Assembly: GCA_020854105.1 (NCBI GenBank)
Contig: JADZGB010000043.1
Coordinates: 186,001-250,000, forward strand
DNA from: Burkholderiales bacterium
GTDB taxonomy: Bacteria > Pseudomonadota > Gammaproteobacteria > Burkholderiales > SHXO01
Direction: 5' to 3'
DNA: 64,000 nucleotides
Under the pieces are notes generated by a model that did no database searches, was not told the DNA's origin, and saw only the letters and a list, made by a program, of their open reading frames with translations. The stretch's first letter is position 1, and each line of letters starts with the position of its first letter. Below are positions 1-8,182 of the stretch, piece by piece. The translations under genes and the position numbers were made by a program.

Positions 1-179
1 GCGCTGATGCCCAGGTCGGGCAGGCCCAGTGAGCCCGCCGCCACTCCCCCGCCGGAAAGATAGATGGCCTTGTAGCCGGTGCGTTGCGCGAGCCGGGCGT
101 GATAGGCATTGATCGCACCGATCACCTGCAGCGGCTTCTCCGCCTGTACGGCGGCCCTGAATTTCGCTCCTGCTGACAT
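1..179 (-). CDS. prpB: methylisocitrate lyase, N-terminal part (cut by window edge)
   Basis: The 59 visible residues carry the typical PrpB N-terminus: [20 protein letters not shown], then a [17 protein letters not shown] stretch. PrpB cleaves 2-methylisocitrate to pyruvate and succinate in the methylcitrate cycle of propionate breakdown. The ATG at 179 has a GAGGA ribosome site about 5 bases upstream. It lies 8 bp behind the CoA-ester lyase gene and is the third gene of the mdh operon. The rest of the gene, including its active-site cysteine region, is outside the window. Confidence 0.93.
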   Translation of the reverse strand, partial: MSAGAKFRAAVQAEKPLQVIGAINAYHARLAQRTGYKAIYLSGGGVAAGSLGLPDLGIS

Positions 180-187
180 GTGGTTCC

Positions 188-1195
188 TCACCCTGTGGAT
201 CGTTGGTTGCCGAAGAACGCGGCCTCTGCCGCAGGCGGCAGTCCCGCTCCGCACGCTCTCGCCCGCTGCAACACCTGCCAGAAGTGGCGGTACGAGGCGC
301 GGTCGTGCATCTGGCCATCGTGCTTGATCGGACCCCAGCCCGCGGCCTGGCCCGCGAGCAGGATGTCGGCGCTGCGGCCGATCAGGGACAGCTCGGGCGT
401 CATCGCACGCACGATCGGTTCAATCTGGTTCGGATGGATGCTAACCATGCGCAGAAAACCGTACTCGCGCCTTGCGCGCGAGGCATCACGGTAGGCCGCC
501 TCCGGGTCACCGGTGTCCATGCAGATGGCGTGACAGGGGACGATGCCATGGGCGAGCGCCGCGGCAGCGAGGTCGGCCTTCGCGCGGATGATCAGCCGGT
601 GCTCGAACTGCCCGGGCGAGCGCATGGCTGACTCGTCGAGTGCGCCGCCGTGACTGCTGACGAAGTCGAGCAGTCCGAAGTCGAGCGTCTCCACCCAGGG
701 CAGGGCAGCGATGGACCAGGCGTCGTGCATCGCCCCGTGCGTTTCCATGAGGACGTGGACGGGGATCGCACGGCGAAGACCGAAGTGCAGTACGCGCGAC
801 CCGACGTAGCCGATGGCCGCTTCGGCTCGTGCCGCGGAAGCGACCTTCGGGATGGTCAGGTAGGCCAGACGCTCGCCCGCACGCGAGAGGAGCACGTCGA
901 TGTCATGGCTCCAGCTCGGATGATCCGGATCGTGCACCCGCACGCCGACCCGGCCGAAACGATTGTCCGCAGAAGCGACCAGCCCGGCGATCATCTCGAC
1001 GTGGGCAGCCTCGCTTCCGACCGGCGCCCCATCCTCGCAGTCACAGGTGAGGTCGAACACCGGGCCCAGCCGCTGCTGCAACTCGAGCGCCTTGCGCATC
1101 TGGCGCTCGTTCCCCGCGAAATGCTCGCACGGGGGCAGCGACGGAAGGGCTGTCCCGCCCGTCAGCGCGTCGTGCGGATGAATCGCGTCAGCCAT
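188..1195 (-). CDS. HpcH/HpaI aldolase / citrate lyase beta-type CoA-ester lyase
   Basis: 335 residues. The protein has the CitE/malyl-CoA-lyase fold signature: an acidic metal motif CDCEDGAP near residue 52, conserved Arg/His barrel-strand motifs ([33 protein letters not shown]) and a [12 protein letters not shown] motif near the C-terminus. Enzymes of this family cleave or make C-C bonds in 3-hydroxyacyl-CoA esters such as malyl-CoA, beta-methylmalyl-CoA or citryl-CoA, using Mg2+. It sits between mdh and prpB with gaps of 17 and 8 bp, so it is co-transcribed with malate and methylisocitrate metabolism. The exact substrate cannot be read from sequence; beta-methylmalyl-CoA or malyl-CoA is plausible from context. 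Confidence 0.85.
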   Translation of the reverse strand: MADAIHPHDALTGGTALPSLPPCEHFAGNERQMRKALELQQRLGPVFDLTCDCEDGAPVGSEAAHVEMIAGLVASADNRFGRVGVRVHDPDHPSWSHDIDVLLSRAGERLAYLTIPKVASAARAEAAIGYVGSRVLHFGLRRAIPVHVLMETHGAMHDAWSIAALPWVETLDFGLLDFVSSHGGALDESAMRSPGQFEHRLIIRAKADLAAAALAHGIVPCHAICMDTGDPEAAYRDASRARREYGFLRMVSIHPNQIEPIVRAMTPELSLIGRSADILLAGQAAGWGPIKHDGQMHDRASYRHFWQVLQRARACGAGLPPAAEAAFFGNQRSTG

Positions 1196-1212
1196 TCGTT
1201 CCGGAAGGCCGC

Positions 1213-2202
1213 CTACTTCAGCATGCTGCTGACGGCGTCGCGCTCTTCCAGAAGCTCCTTGTGAGTGGCGTCCATGCGCGCGCGGCTGAACGCACTGATC
1301 TCGATTCCCTGGACGATCGAGTAGGTACCGTTGGCGCAGGTGACCGGATAACCGTAGATGACGCCCTCGGGAATGCCATAGCTGCCGTCGGACGGAACAC
1401 CCATGCTGACCCAGTCACCGCTGCGGGTGCCCCTGACCCAGTCGCGCACGTGGTCGATCGCCGCATTGGCGGCACTGGCCGCGGAGGACGCGCCACGGGC
1501 ATCGATGATCGCCGCGCCGCGCTTCTGCACGGTCGGGATGAAGCCGGTCTCGAGCCAAGGCTGGTCGTTGATCATGGGCCACAGCTTCTGACCGTCTGAT
1601 TGCGCCTGGAACAGGTCGGGGTACTGGGTGGCGGAGTGGTTGCCCCAGATGGTGACCCTGGTAATGCCGCCCACCGGGCGCTTGACCCTGGCGGCGGCCT
1701 GGGAGATGGCGCGGTTGTGATCCAGACGCATCATCGCGGTGAAATTGGCGGGCGCGAGTCCGGGCGCCATCTTCATCGCGATGTACGCATTGGTGTTCGC
1801 CGGATTGCCCACCACCAGCACCTTGACCCCGCGACTGGCCGATGCGTCCAGTGCACGCCCCTGTCCGACGAAGATCTTGGCGTTCTCCATCAGGAGGTCC
1901 TTGCGTTCCATGCCTGGGCCGCGGGGCCGCGCGCCGACCAGAAGGGCGATGTCGGCGTCCCTGAATGCCACCTTGGCATCGTCGGTGGCGACCATGCCTG
2001 CCAGCAGCGGAAAGGCGCAGTCGTCCAGTTCCATCATCACGCCTGTCAGGGCCTTCTGCGCCTTCTCGTTTGGGATCTCCAGGAGCTGGAGGATCACCGG
2101 CTGGTCGGCGCCGAGCATCTCTCCGGCGGCGATCCGGAACAGGAGGCTGTAGCCGATCTGGCCGGCGGCGCCGGTGACTGCTACGCGGACAGGTGCTTTC
2201 AT
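1213..2202 (-). CDS. mdh: malate dehydrogenase
   Basis: 329 residues, the length usual for betaproteobacterial NAD-dependent malate dehydrogenase. The N-terminal Rossmann motif is [17 protein letters not shown]; the catalytic His is in [13 protein letters not shown]; substrate arginines occur in [14 protein letters not shown]. It catalyses malate to oxaloacetate, closing the TCA cycle and feeding gltA on the opposite strand. It is the first gene of the operon with the CoA-ester lyase and prpB, and is transcribed divergently from gntR-sdh. The promoter and operator-like array lie at 2289-2349. Confidence 0.97.
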   Translation of the reverse strand: MKAPVRVAVTGAAGQIGYSLLFRIAAGEMLGADQPVILQLLEIPNEKAQKALTGVMMELDDCAFPLLAGMVATDDAKVAFRDADIALLVGARPRGPGMERKDLLMENAKIFVGQGRALDASASRGVKVLVVGNPANTNAYIAMKMAPGLAPANFTAMMRLDHNRAISQAAARVKRPVGGITRVTIWGNHSATQYPDLFQAQSDGQKLWPMINDQPWLETGFIPTVQKRGAAIIDARGASSAASAANAAIDHVRDWVRGTRSGDWVSMGVPSDGSYGIPEGVIYGYPVTCANGTYSIVQGIEISAFSRARMDATHKELLEERDAVSSMLK

Positions 2203-2288
2203 CGTATGGGCTCCGCAGTTCGACGGATGACTGGAACGGCCGTACCGGCCGCGGCGCGGGCAAGGCGGCCAGCACCAAAAAACGGCGC

Positions 2289-2318
2289 ATCATAGCCACG
2301 CGGCCGGGAGCGTGTCAA
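2289..2318 (-). promoter_or_regulatory. sigma70-type promoter of the mdh operon
   Basis: Read on the minus strand there is a perfect -35 TTGACA (2313-2318), an 18-base spacer and a -10 TATGAT (2289-2294), placing the transcription start near 2282, about 80 bases before the mdh ATG. The half-site array at 2324-2349 lies immediately upstream, from about -42 to -67, a typical activator-binding position for this direction. Confidence 0.65.
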
Positions 2319-2323
2319 ACCGG

Positions 2324-2349
2324 TCTTATGTCTTATATAAGATATCTTA
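2324..2349. promoter_or_regulatory. operator-like array of four TCTTA/TAAGA half-sites
   Basis: TCTTA starts at 2324, 2331 and 2345 and its complement TAAGA at 2338: four half-sites exactly 7 bp apart. They form two overlapping perfect 12-bp palindromes, TCTTATATAAGA (2331-2342) and TAAGATATCTTA (2338-2349). The array lies between divergent mdh and gntR, the usual site for an autoregulated GntR-family protein. Binding by the adjacent GntR protein is inference from position and symmetry. Confidence 0.7.
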
Positions 2350-2391
2350 ACTGGACGCGACGCACGCATTGTGCTAAAAATCGCCGGCCTC

Positions 2392-3150
2392 ATGAAAACA
2401 GCCGCACTCCCACGCCAGCAGCCGCCGGGCAAATCGCCCGCATTCCAGCCGCTGTACCGGCAGATCAAGGCGCTCATTACGCAGAGCCTGGTCACCGGTG
2501 AATGGCGGCCCGGCGAGCCCATTCCCAGCGAGATCGAACTGGCCGGGCGCTACAGCGTGAGCCAGGGAACGGTGCGCAAGGCGGTGGGCGAACTGGCCGA
2601 GGAACGGGTGCTGGTGCGACAGCAGGGCAAAGGCACCTTCGTGGCGACTTACGCCGAGGAGCGCAGCCAGTTTCCCTTCCTGAGCATAAACCCGGATGCC
2701 GAGCCCATGCGTGAGCTCGGCGCGGAGCTGCTCGGCCTCGAGCGCATGCGCGACCCCGTGTCGGCGCGCCTCCTCGGAATGAACGCGACCGCCAGCGTGT
2801 TCGTCCTCAGGCGGATCCTGAAGATCAACGAGCGTCCGGCCTGCTACGAGGAGATCCGCCTGCCCGCGGCCCGTTTCCGGGGGCTGACAACTGGCGTGGT
2901 CGAGCAGCACGAGTGCATGCTCTATAGCATGTACGAGGCACGCTTCGGCGTACGGATGCTGCAGGCCGAGGAGCGGGTGAAGGCGGTCGCTGCCCCGCCC
3001 GAGGTCGCCGCTGCCCTGCACCGGGTGCCGGGAACGCCGATGTTGCAGATCGAACGCGTGGCATTCACCTACGGCCGTGAGCCGTCCGAGCTGCGGCGCT
3101 GCTACTGCGACAGTCAGGAACATCATTACCGTAACGCCATTACCGGCTGA
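2392..3150 (+). CDS. GntR-family (HutC/UTRA) transcriptional regulator of the TCA gene cluster
   Basis: 252 residues from the ATG at 2392; an in-frame GTG at 2371 would add seven. Residues about 20-90 form the winged helix-turn-helix (PSEIELAGRYSVSQGTVRKA, then a wing QQGKGTFVA). The rest is a UTRA effector domain typical of the HutC subfamily (VLRRILKINERPACYEEIRL). It directly precedes sdhC and is divergent from mdh, so it likely controls both units through the half-site array at 2324-2349. The effector is unknown; a TCA or methylcitrate intermediate would fit. No convincing Shine-Dalgarno precedes either start, so the start is moderately certain. Confidence 0.88.
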   Translation: MKTAALPRQQPPGKSPAFQPLYRQIKALITQSLVTGEWRPGEPIPSEIELAGRYSVSQGTVRKAVGELAEERVLVRQQGKGTFVATYAEERSQFPFLSINPDAEPMRELGAELLGLERMRDPVSARLLGMNATASVFVLRRILKINERPACYEEIRLPAARFRGLTTGVVEQHECMLYSMYEARFGVRMLQAEERVKAVAAPPEVAAALHRVPGTPMLQIERVAFTYGREPSELRRCYCDSQEHHYRNAITG

Positions 3151-3181
3151 TGCCGCATCGGGAGGACGCGTGGAGTCATCC

Positions 3182-3556
3182 ATGACCAGACCAAGACCCA
3201 AATACCTCGACCTGATCCGCATCCGGCAGCCAGTGCCGGCAGTGGTGTCGATCCTGCATCGCATCAGCGGCTTCGGGCTGTTCCTGTTCCTGCCCTTCCT
3301 GCTCTACCTCCTGCATTCCAGCCTCGCCTCCCCGGACAGCTACGTGCGCTACCGGGCGGCAATCGACAATCCGCTGGTCAAGATCATCCTGCTCGGCCTG
3401 TTGTGGGCCTACCTGCACCACTTCTTCGCCGGCATCCGCTTCCTGTTCCTGGACGTGCACATCGGCGTCGCGCTGCAACCGGCGCGTCGGACCAGCCGGA
3501 TCGTGCTGGTCGTGAGCCTGGTCCTCACCGTGATTCTGGGGGTGTTCCTATGGTGA
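3182..3556 (+). CDS. sdhC: succinate dehydrogenase cytochrome b556 subunit
   Basis: 124 residues with three hydrophobic segments. [17 protein letters not shown] is the family signature at the first membrane helix, and the His pair in [16 protein letters not shown] supplies the likely haem b ligand. Together with SdhD it anchors the SdhAB catalytic dimer in the inner membrane and passes electrons to ubiquinone. The ATG at 3182 is chosen because GGAG lies 6 bases upstream; a GTG four codons earlier is too close to the stronger GGAGGA. The end overlaps sdhD by seven bases (ATGGTGA). Confidence 0.95.
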   Translation: MTRPRPKYLDLIRIRQPVPAVVSILHRISGFGLFLFLPFLLYLLHSSLASPDSYVRYRAAIDNPLVKIILLGLLWAYLHHFFAGIRFLFLDVHIGVALQPARRTSRIVLVVSLVLTVILGVFLW

Positions 3557-3897
3557 AGCGCGTGATCGTAGGGGCCCATTACGGCCTGCGCGACTGGCTG
3601 GTCCAGCGCATCACGGCGGTAGTCATGGTCCTGTACACGTTCCTGATTTTGGGCATCCTGCTGATGGCCCCGCCGAAGCACTACCTGGCCTGGAAGAACC
3701 TGTTCGCCAACCAGGCGATGAAGCTCGCCACCTTCCTGTTCCTGGCCAGCATCTTCGCGCATGCATGGGTGGGCATGCGCAACATCCTGATGGACTACGT
3801 GAAGCCGACGGGATGGCGGCTCGTCCTGGAGGCCGCGGTCGCGCTGGCGCTGTTCGCCTATGCGGGCTGGGCGCTTCAGATCCTGTGGAGCGTGTAA
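3550..3897 (+). CDS. sdhD: succinate dehydrogenase membrane anchor subunit
   Basis: 115 residues, three predicted membrane helices (starting near residues 20, 58 and 90). [16 protein letters not shown] is the conserved SdhD stretch containing the quinone/haem-site residues. Start and stop overlap its neighbours (ATGGTGA with sdhC, TAATG with sdhA), so the four subunits are translationally coupled. It forms the quinone-reducing membrane anchor of complex II. Confidence 0.95.
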   Translation: MVKRVIVGAHYGLRDWLVQRITAVVMVLYTFLILGILLMAPPKHYLAWKNLFANQAMKLATFLFLASIFAHAWVGMRNILMDYVKPTGWRLVLEAAVALALFAYAGWALQILWSV

Positions 3898-5660
3898 TGG
3901 CAATCGCGATTCGAAAGTTCGACGCAGTCATCGTCGGGGCCGGAGGGGCCGGCATGCGGGCCGCCCTGCAACTGGCGGAAGCCGGTTTCAAGGTCGCGGT
4001 CGTGTCCAAGGTTTTCCCGACCCGGTCGCACACGGTCGCCGCCCAGGGCGGCATCGGCGCGGCACTGGGCAACATGGGCGAGGATAGCTGGCTGTGGCAC
4101 ATGTACGACACCATCAAGGGTTCCGATTACCTCGGGGACCAGGATGCGATCGAGTTCATGTGCCGCATGGCGCCGCAGGTCGTGCTCGAACTGGAGCACT
4201 TCGGCATGCCGTTCGACCGCAACGACAACGGCACGGTCTACCAGCGTCCCTTCGGCGGCCATTCGCAGAACTTCGGCGAGCGCCCCGTGCAGCGCAGCTG
4301 CTGTGCGGCGGACCGCACCGGCCATGCCATGCTGCACACCCTGTATCAGCGCAACGTGCGAGCCAACACCCATTTCTTCGTCGAGTGGATGGCACTGGAC
4401 CTGGTGCGCGATGCCGCAGGGCACGTGCTCGGCGTCACGGCGCTCGAGATGGAGACCGGCGAGATCTACCTGATGCAGGCGCGCGCGACCTTGTTCGCCA
4501 CCGGTGGCGCAGGGCGCATCTTCGCCGCCAGCACGAACGCCTTCATCAACACCGGAGACGGGCTCGGCATGGCCGCGCGCGCCGGCATTCCACTGGAGGA
4601 CATGGAGTTCTGGCAGTTCCATCCGACCGGCGTGGCCGGTGCCGGTGTACTGATCACCGAGGGTGTGCGCGGCGAGGGCGGGTATCTGCTGAACAGGAAC
4701 GGCGAGCGCTTCATGGAGCGCTATGCGCCGACCATGAAGGATCTGGCCAGCCGCGACGTCGTTTCCCGTGCGATGGCCACCGAGATCAAGGAGGGCCGGG
4801 GCTGCGGACCCGAAGCCGATCACGTGCTGCTCAAGCTCGATCACCTCGGCGTCGAGGTGGTGGAGAAGCGCCTGCCCGGCATCCGCGAGATCGCCCGGAA
4901 GTTCGCCAATGTCGACCCGGTCAAGCAACCCATTCCGGTAGTGCCGACCGCGCACTACCAGATGGGCGGCATCCCGACCAATTACCACGGAGAGGTGGTG
5001 GCGCCCCGGTCCGGCAATCCGGAAGCCGTCGTGCCCGGCTTCTACGCCGCCGGTGAATGCGCATGCGCCTCGGTACACGGCGCCAACCGCCTGGGCACCA
5101 ATTCGCTCACCGACCTGCTGGTGTTCGGGAAGGCCAGCGGAGAGCGCATGGCGCAGTTCCTGCGCGAGAACCCGGAACACAGGGATCTGCCGTCCGATGC
5201 CGCCGACCGCACGCTGATGCGCCTGGACCGTCTGGAGAGCCAGCGCAATGGAGAGAGCGTCCATCAGGTTGGGGCGGACATGCGCCGCACCATGCAGGCA
5301 CACTGCGGCGTGTTCCGTTTCCCCGACCTGCTGGTCGAGGGCGTGAGGAAGATCCTCGAGATCGCCGAGCGCGCCCAGCGCACGGAGATCAAGGACCACA
5401 GCAAGGTATTCAATACCGCGCGTACCGAGGCGCTGGAACTGGACAATCTGATCGAGGTTGCCCGCGCGACCATGATCTCGGCGGAGGCACGCAAGGAGAG
5501 CCGTGGCGCGCACGACCGCGAGGACTTCGCCAAGCGCGATGACGAGAACTGGCTCAAGCACACCCTGTGGTTCAAGGATGACGACCGGCTGGAGTACAAG
5601 CCGGTGCATCTGAAACCGCTCACCGCCGCGACGTTCGAGCCGAAGGTGCGGACTTACTGA
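3897..5660 (+). CDS. sdhA: succinate dehydrogenase flavoprotein subunit
   Basis: 587 residues, family length. The FAD-binding Rossmann motif is [20 protein letters not shown]; covalent FAD attaches to the His in [14 protein letters not shown]. Substrate residues are in [17 protein letters not shown] and [18 protein letters not shown]. It oxidises succinate to fumarate. The start overlaps the sdhD stop as TAATG. Flavinylation is assisted by SdhE, encoded at 6501. A 104-bp gap with an imperfect inverted repeat separates it from sdhB, unlike the tight coupling upstream. Confidence 0.98.
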   Translation: MAIAIRKFDAVIVGAGGAGMRAALQLAEAGFKVAVVSKVFPTRSHTVAAQGGIGAALGNMGEDSWLWHMYDTIKGSDYLGDQDAIEFMCRMAPQVVLELEHFGMPFDRNDNGTVYQRPFGGHSQNFGERPVQRSCCAADRTGHAMLHTLYQRNVRANTHFFVEWMALDLVRDAAGHVLGVTALEMETGEIYLMQARATLFATGGAGRIFAASTNAFINTGDGLGMAARAGIPLEDMEFWQFHPTGVAGAGVLITEGVRGEGGYLLNRNGERFMERYAPTMKDLASRDVVSRAMATEIKEGRGCGPEADHVLLKLDHLGVEVVEKRLPGIREIARKFANVDPVKQPIPVVPTAHYQMGGIPTNYHGEVVAPRSGNPEAVVPGFYAAGECACASVHGANRLGTNSLTDLLVFGKASGERMAQFLRENPEHRDLPSDAADRTLMRLDRLESQRNGESVHQVGADMRRTMQAHCGVFRFPDLLVEGVRKILEIAERAQRTEIKDHSKVFNTARTEALELDNLIEVARATMISAEARKESRGAHDREDFAKRDDENWLKHTLWFKDDDRLEYKPVHLKPLTAATFEPKVRTY

Positions 5661-5672
5661 AAACCGTTTCGT

Positions 5673-5740
5673 CACAGAGGGCATAGGGGTCACCGAGTCG
5701 GTCCCCTCTCCTGGTCACTGGATTCTTCGTGCCCTCCGTG
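5673..5740. repeat. imperfect inverted repeat between sdhA and sdhB
   Basis: CACAGAGGGCAT (5673-5684) is matched in inverted orientation by GTGCCCTCCGTG (5729-5740), 10 of 12 positions pairing. Inside it AGGGG (5685-5689) can pair with CCCCT (5703-5707), with ACC/GGT closing a short inner loop. CACGGAGGGCAC-like motifs resemble small dispersed repeats seen in environmental proteobacterial genomes. A transcript hairpin affecting sdhA/sdhB stoichiometry is possible but not shown. Confidence 0.45.
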
Positions 5741-5764
5741 TCGTCCGTGGCAAAGGACTTAATC

Positions 5765-6460
5765 ATGCACTTCCGAATCTACCGCTACGATCCCGACAAG
5801 GACGCGCAGCCGCGCATGCAGGATTACCAGGTCGACCTGGAGGCGAGCGATCGCATGCTCCTGGACGCCCTGGTGCGCATCAAGTCGATGGACGATTCGC
5901 TGGCGCTGCGCCGCTCCTGTCGCGAGGGCGTGTGCGGATCGGATGCGATGAACATCAACGGCAAGAACGGCCTGGCGTGCATCACCCGCCTGAGCGACCT
6001 GAAGGAGCCGGTCGAGATCCGGCCGCTGCCGGGGCTGCCGGTGATCCGCGATCTGATCGTGGACATGTCGCAGTTCTTCAAGCAGTACCACTCGATCAAG
6101 CCCTATCTGGTCAACAACGATCCGGCGCCGGAGAAGGAGCGGTTGCAGACCCCGGCCGAGCGTGAGGAACTCGATGGCCTGTACGAGTGCATCCTGTGCG
6201 CCTGTTGCAGCACCGCCTGTCCCTCGTTCTGGTGGAACCCGGACAAGTTCGTCGGCCCTGCCGGCCTGCTCCAGGCCTACCGGTTTCTGGCCGACACGCG
6301 CGATCAGGCAACCAGCGAGCGCCTCGATAATCTGGAGGATCCCTACCGGCTGTTCCGCTGCCATTCCATCATGAATTGCGTTGACGTCTGCCCGAAGGGC
6401 CTCAACCCCACCAAGGCGATCGGCAAGATCAAGGATCTGCTGGTTCGCAGGACCGCCTGA
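5765..6460 (+). CDS. sdhB: succinate dehydrogenase iron-sulfur subunit
   Basis: 231 residues. Cysteine motifs for all three clusters are visible: CREGVCGSDAMNING plus a later Cys for [2Fe-2S], CILCACCSTACPSFWWNPD for [4Fe-4S], and CHSIMNCVDVCPKGLNP completing [3Fe-4S]. It carries electrons from SdhA FAD to the quinone site. The ATG at 5765 has AAAGGA 7 bases upstream; an upstream in-frame ATG at 5729 has no ribosome site and lies in the repeat region. Confidence 0.97.
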   Translation: MHFRIYRYDPDKDAQPRMQDYQVDLEASDRMLLDALVRIKSMDDSLALRRSCREGVCGSDAMNINGKNGLACITRLSDLKEPVEIRPLPGLPVIRDLIVDMSQFFKQYHSIKPYLVNNDPAPEKERLQTPAEREELDGLYECILCACCSTACPSFWWNPDKFVGPAGLLQAYRFLADTRDQATSERLDNLEDPYRLFRCHSIMNCVDVCPKGLNPTKAIGKIKDLLVRRTA

Positions 6461-6500
6461 TCCAGGCCGGCATGGCAACCGGTCTTCTGGCGAGAAAGCG

Positions 6501-6737
6501 ATGAGCGAGGTCGATCGCATCCGCTGGCATTGCCGGCGGGGTCTGCTGGAACTCGATATCGTGCTGGCCCGTTTTCTAGACCGGCATCTCGACGACCTCG
6601 ACCGGATCGAACGCGAGGCCTTCAAGAGCCTCCTGATGCATTCCGATAATGACCTCTGGGACATGATTTCCGGGCGTGCCGAACCTCCGCCGGAAGGGGT
6701 GGAAGCGGGCGTTCTGGAACTGCTCCGGAACGTCTGA
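6501..6737 (+). CDS. sdhE: succinate dehydrogenase assembly factor (FAD flavinylation factor)
   Basis: 78 residues, the expected size of the SdhE/CptB (YgfY, SdhAF2) family. The family motif RRGLLELD occurs near residue 10, followed by acidic helices (DIVLARFLDRHLDDLD) and the SDNDLWDMISG segment. SdhE promotes covalent FAD attachment to SdhA, and its place directly after sdhB fits. The gap of 40 bp to sdhB and 83 bp to gltA suggests it is read in the sdh transcript. Confidence 0.93.
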   Translation: MSEVDRIRWHCRRGLLELDIVLARFLDRHLDDLDRIEREAFKSLLMHSDNDLWDMISGRAEPPPEGVEAGVLELLRNV

Positions 6738-6739
6738 TG

Positions 6740-6820
6740 TGCGAACGCACAATTCCTGGCCTAACCCCATAAACTTCCTATAGCATTGGGAATTTTACGA
6801 TTCCCAGGGTGGAGCAACCC
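6740..6820 (+). promoter_or_regulatory. gltA leader with successive inverted repeats over the ribosome site
   Basis: Three dyads follow one another: TGTGCG-AA-CGCACA (about 6739-6752), TGGGAAT-tttacg-ATTCCCA (6787-6806, 7-bp stem), and GGGT-ggagca-ACCC (6807-6820), whose loop contains the GGAG ribosome site of gltA. The last two can stack as one RNA structure ending at the start codon. No strong -35/-10 pair is recognisable. Confidence 0.45.
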
Positions 6821-8122
6821 ATGACACAGCAGCGCACGGCAACGATCAACTTCAACGACGGCACGCCGACCCTGGAACTGCCGATTCTGGCCGGCACGGT
6901 CGGACCCGACGTGGTCGATATCCGCCCGCTGTACGGCAAGACCGGGAAGTTCACGTACGACCCCGGCTTCATGTCCACCGCCTCCTGCAAGTCCGCCATC
7001 ACCTACATCGACGGCGACAACGGTATCCTGCTCTATCGCGGTTATCCGATCGAGCAACTGGCGCAGCACTGCGACTTCCTGGAGGTATGCCACCTCCTGC
7101 TGAAGGGCGAACTGCCCAAGGCAGCCGAGAAGAAGGAATGGGACGACCGCATCCGCAAGCACACCATGGTGCACGAGCAGCTGGCACGCTTCTACAGCGG
7201 CTTCCGGCGCGACGCGCACCCGATGGCCGTGATGGTCGGCGTGGTCGGCGCCCTGTCTGCCTTCTATCACGACAGCACCGACATCAATGACCCCGAGCAT
7301 CGCGAGATCTCCGCGATCCGCCTGCTGGCGAAGGTGCCCACCATCGCCGCGATGTCCTACAAGTACAACGTCGGCCAGCCCTTCATGCACCCGCGCAACA
7401 GCCTGAACTACGTGGAGAACTTCCTCCACATGATGTTCGGCACGCCATGCGAGGAGTACAGGCCGAATCCGGTGCTGGTGCGCGCCCTGGATCGCATCCT
7501 GATCCTGCACGCCGATCACGAACAGAACGCCTCCACCTCCACCGTGCGCCTGGCCGGGTCCTCGGGCGCCAATCCCTTCGCCTGCATTGCAGCTGGCATC
7601 GCCTGTCTCTGGGGACCCGCGCACGGCGGGGCAAACGAAGCCTGTCTGACCATGCTCGAGGAAATCGGCGACGTGTCGCGCATCGGACAGTACATCGCGC
7701 GGGCCAAGGACAAGAACGACGGCTTCCGCCTGATGGGCTTCGGCCACCGCGTGTACAAGCATTACGATCCGCGCGCGAAGCTCATGAGAGAGACGTGCCA
7801 CGAAGTCCTCGCCGAACTGGGACTACAGAACGACCGGCTGTTCAAGCTTGCCATGGAGCTGGAACGGATCGCCCTCGAAGACGACTACTTCGTCGACAAG
7901 AAGCTCTACCCCAACGTGGACTTCTACTCGGGGATCGTCCAGCGCGCGATGGGCATCCCGACCAGCATGTTCACCGCCATCTTCGCGCTGGCCCGTACGG
8001 TCGGCTGGGTGGCACAGTGGAACGAGATGATCAGCGACCCGGAGCAGAAGATCGGCCGTCCGCGGCAGCTGTTCACCGGCTCGCCCGAGCGCAACGTGGT
8101 GCCGATCGCCAGGCGCGGATAG
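6821..8122 (+). CDS. gltA: citrate synthase (type II, hexameric form)
   Basis: 433 residues. Active-site motifs are present: [12 protein letters not shown], the His of [32 protein letters not shown], and the loop [18 protein letters not shown] with the CoA-binding residues. It condenses oxaloacetate and acetyl-CoA and may also use propionyl-CoA weakly; a dedicated prpC is not in the window. The ATG at 6821 is preferred over an in-frame GTG at 6809 because GGAG lies 6 bases before it. It follows the sdh genes and precedes sucA. Confidence 0.97.
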   Translation: MTQQRTATINFNDGTPTLELPILAGTVGPDVVDIRPLYGKTGKFTYDPGFMSTASCKSAITYIDGDNGILLYRGYPIEQLAQHCDFLEVCHLLLKGELPKAAEKKEWDDRIRKHTMVHEQLARFYSGFRRDAHPMAVMVGVVGALSAFYHDSTDINDPEHREISAIRLLAKVPTIAAMSYKYNVGQPFMHPRNSLNYVENFLHMMFGTPCEEYRPNPVLVRALDRILILHADHEQNASTSTVRLAGSSGANPFACIAAGIACLWGPAHGGANEACLTMLEEIGDVSRIGQYIARAKDKNDGFRLMGFGHRVYKHYDPRAKLMRETCHEVLAELGLQNDRLFKLAMELERIALEDDYFVDKKLYPNVDFYSGIVQRAMGIPTSMFTAIFALARTVGWVAQWNEMISDPEQKIGRPRQLFTGSPERNVVPIARRG

Positions 8123-8182
8123 GACAGCCGACAGGCCCGCGGCGGCGGGCAAGCATACAACCTCCAGTCGAGAAGGGGCCCC

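Noticed and set aside
8135-8150. GCCCGC/GCGGGC hairpin between gltA and sucA as terminator
   Set aside because: No T run follows and the genes are usually co-transcribed; more likely an mRNA stability element or chance in GC-rich DNA.
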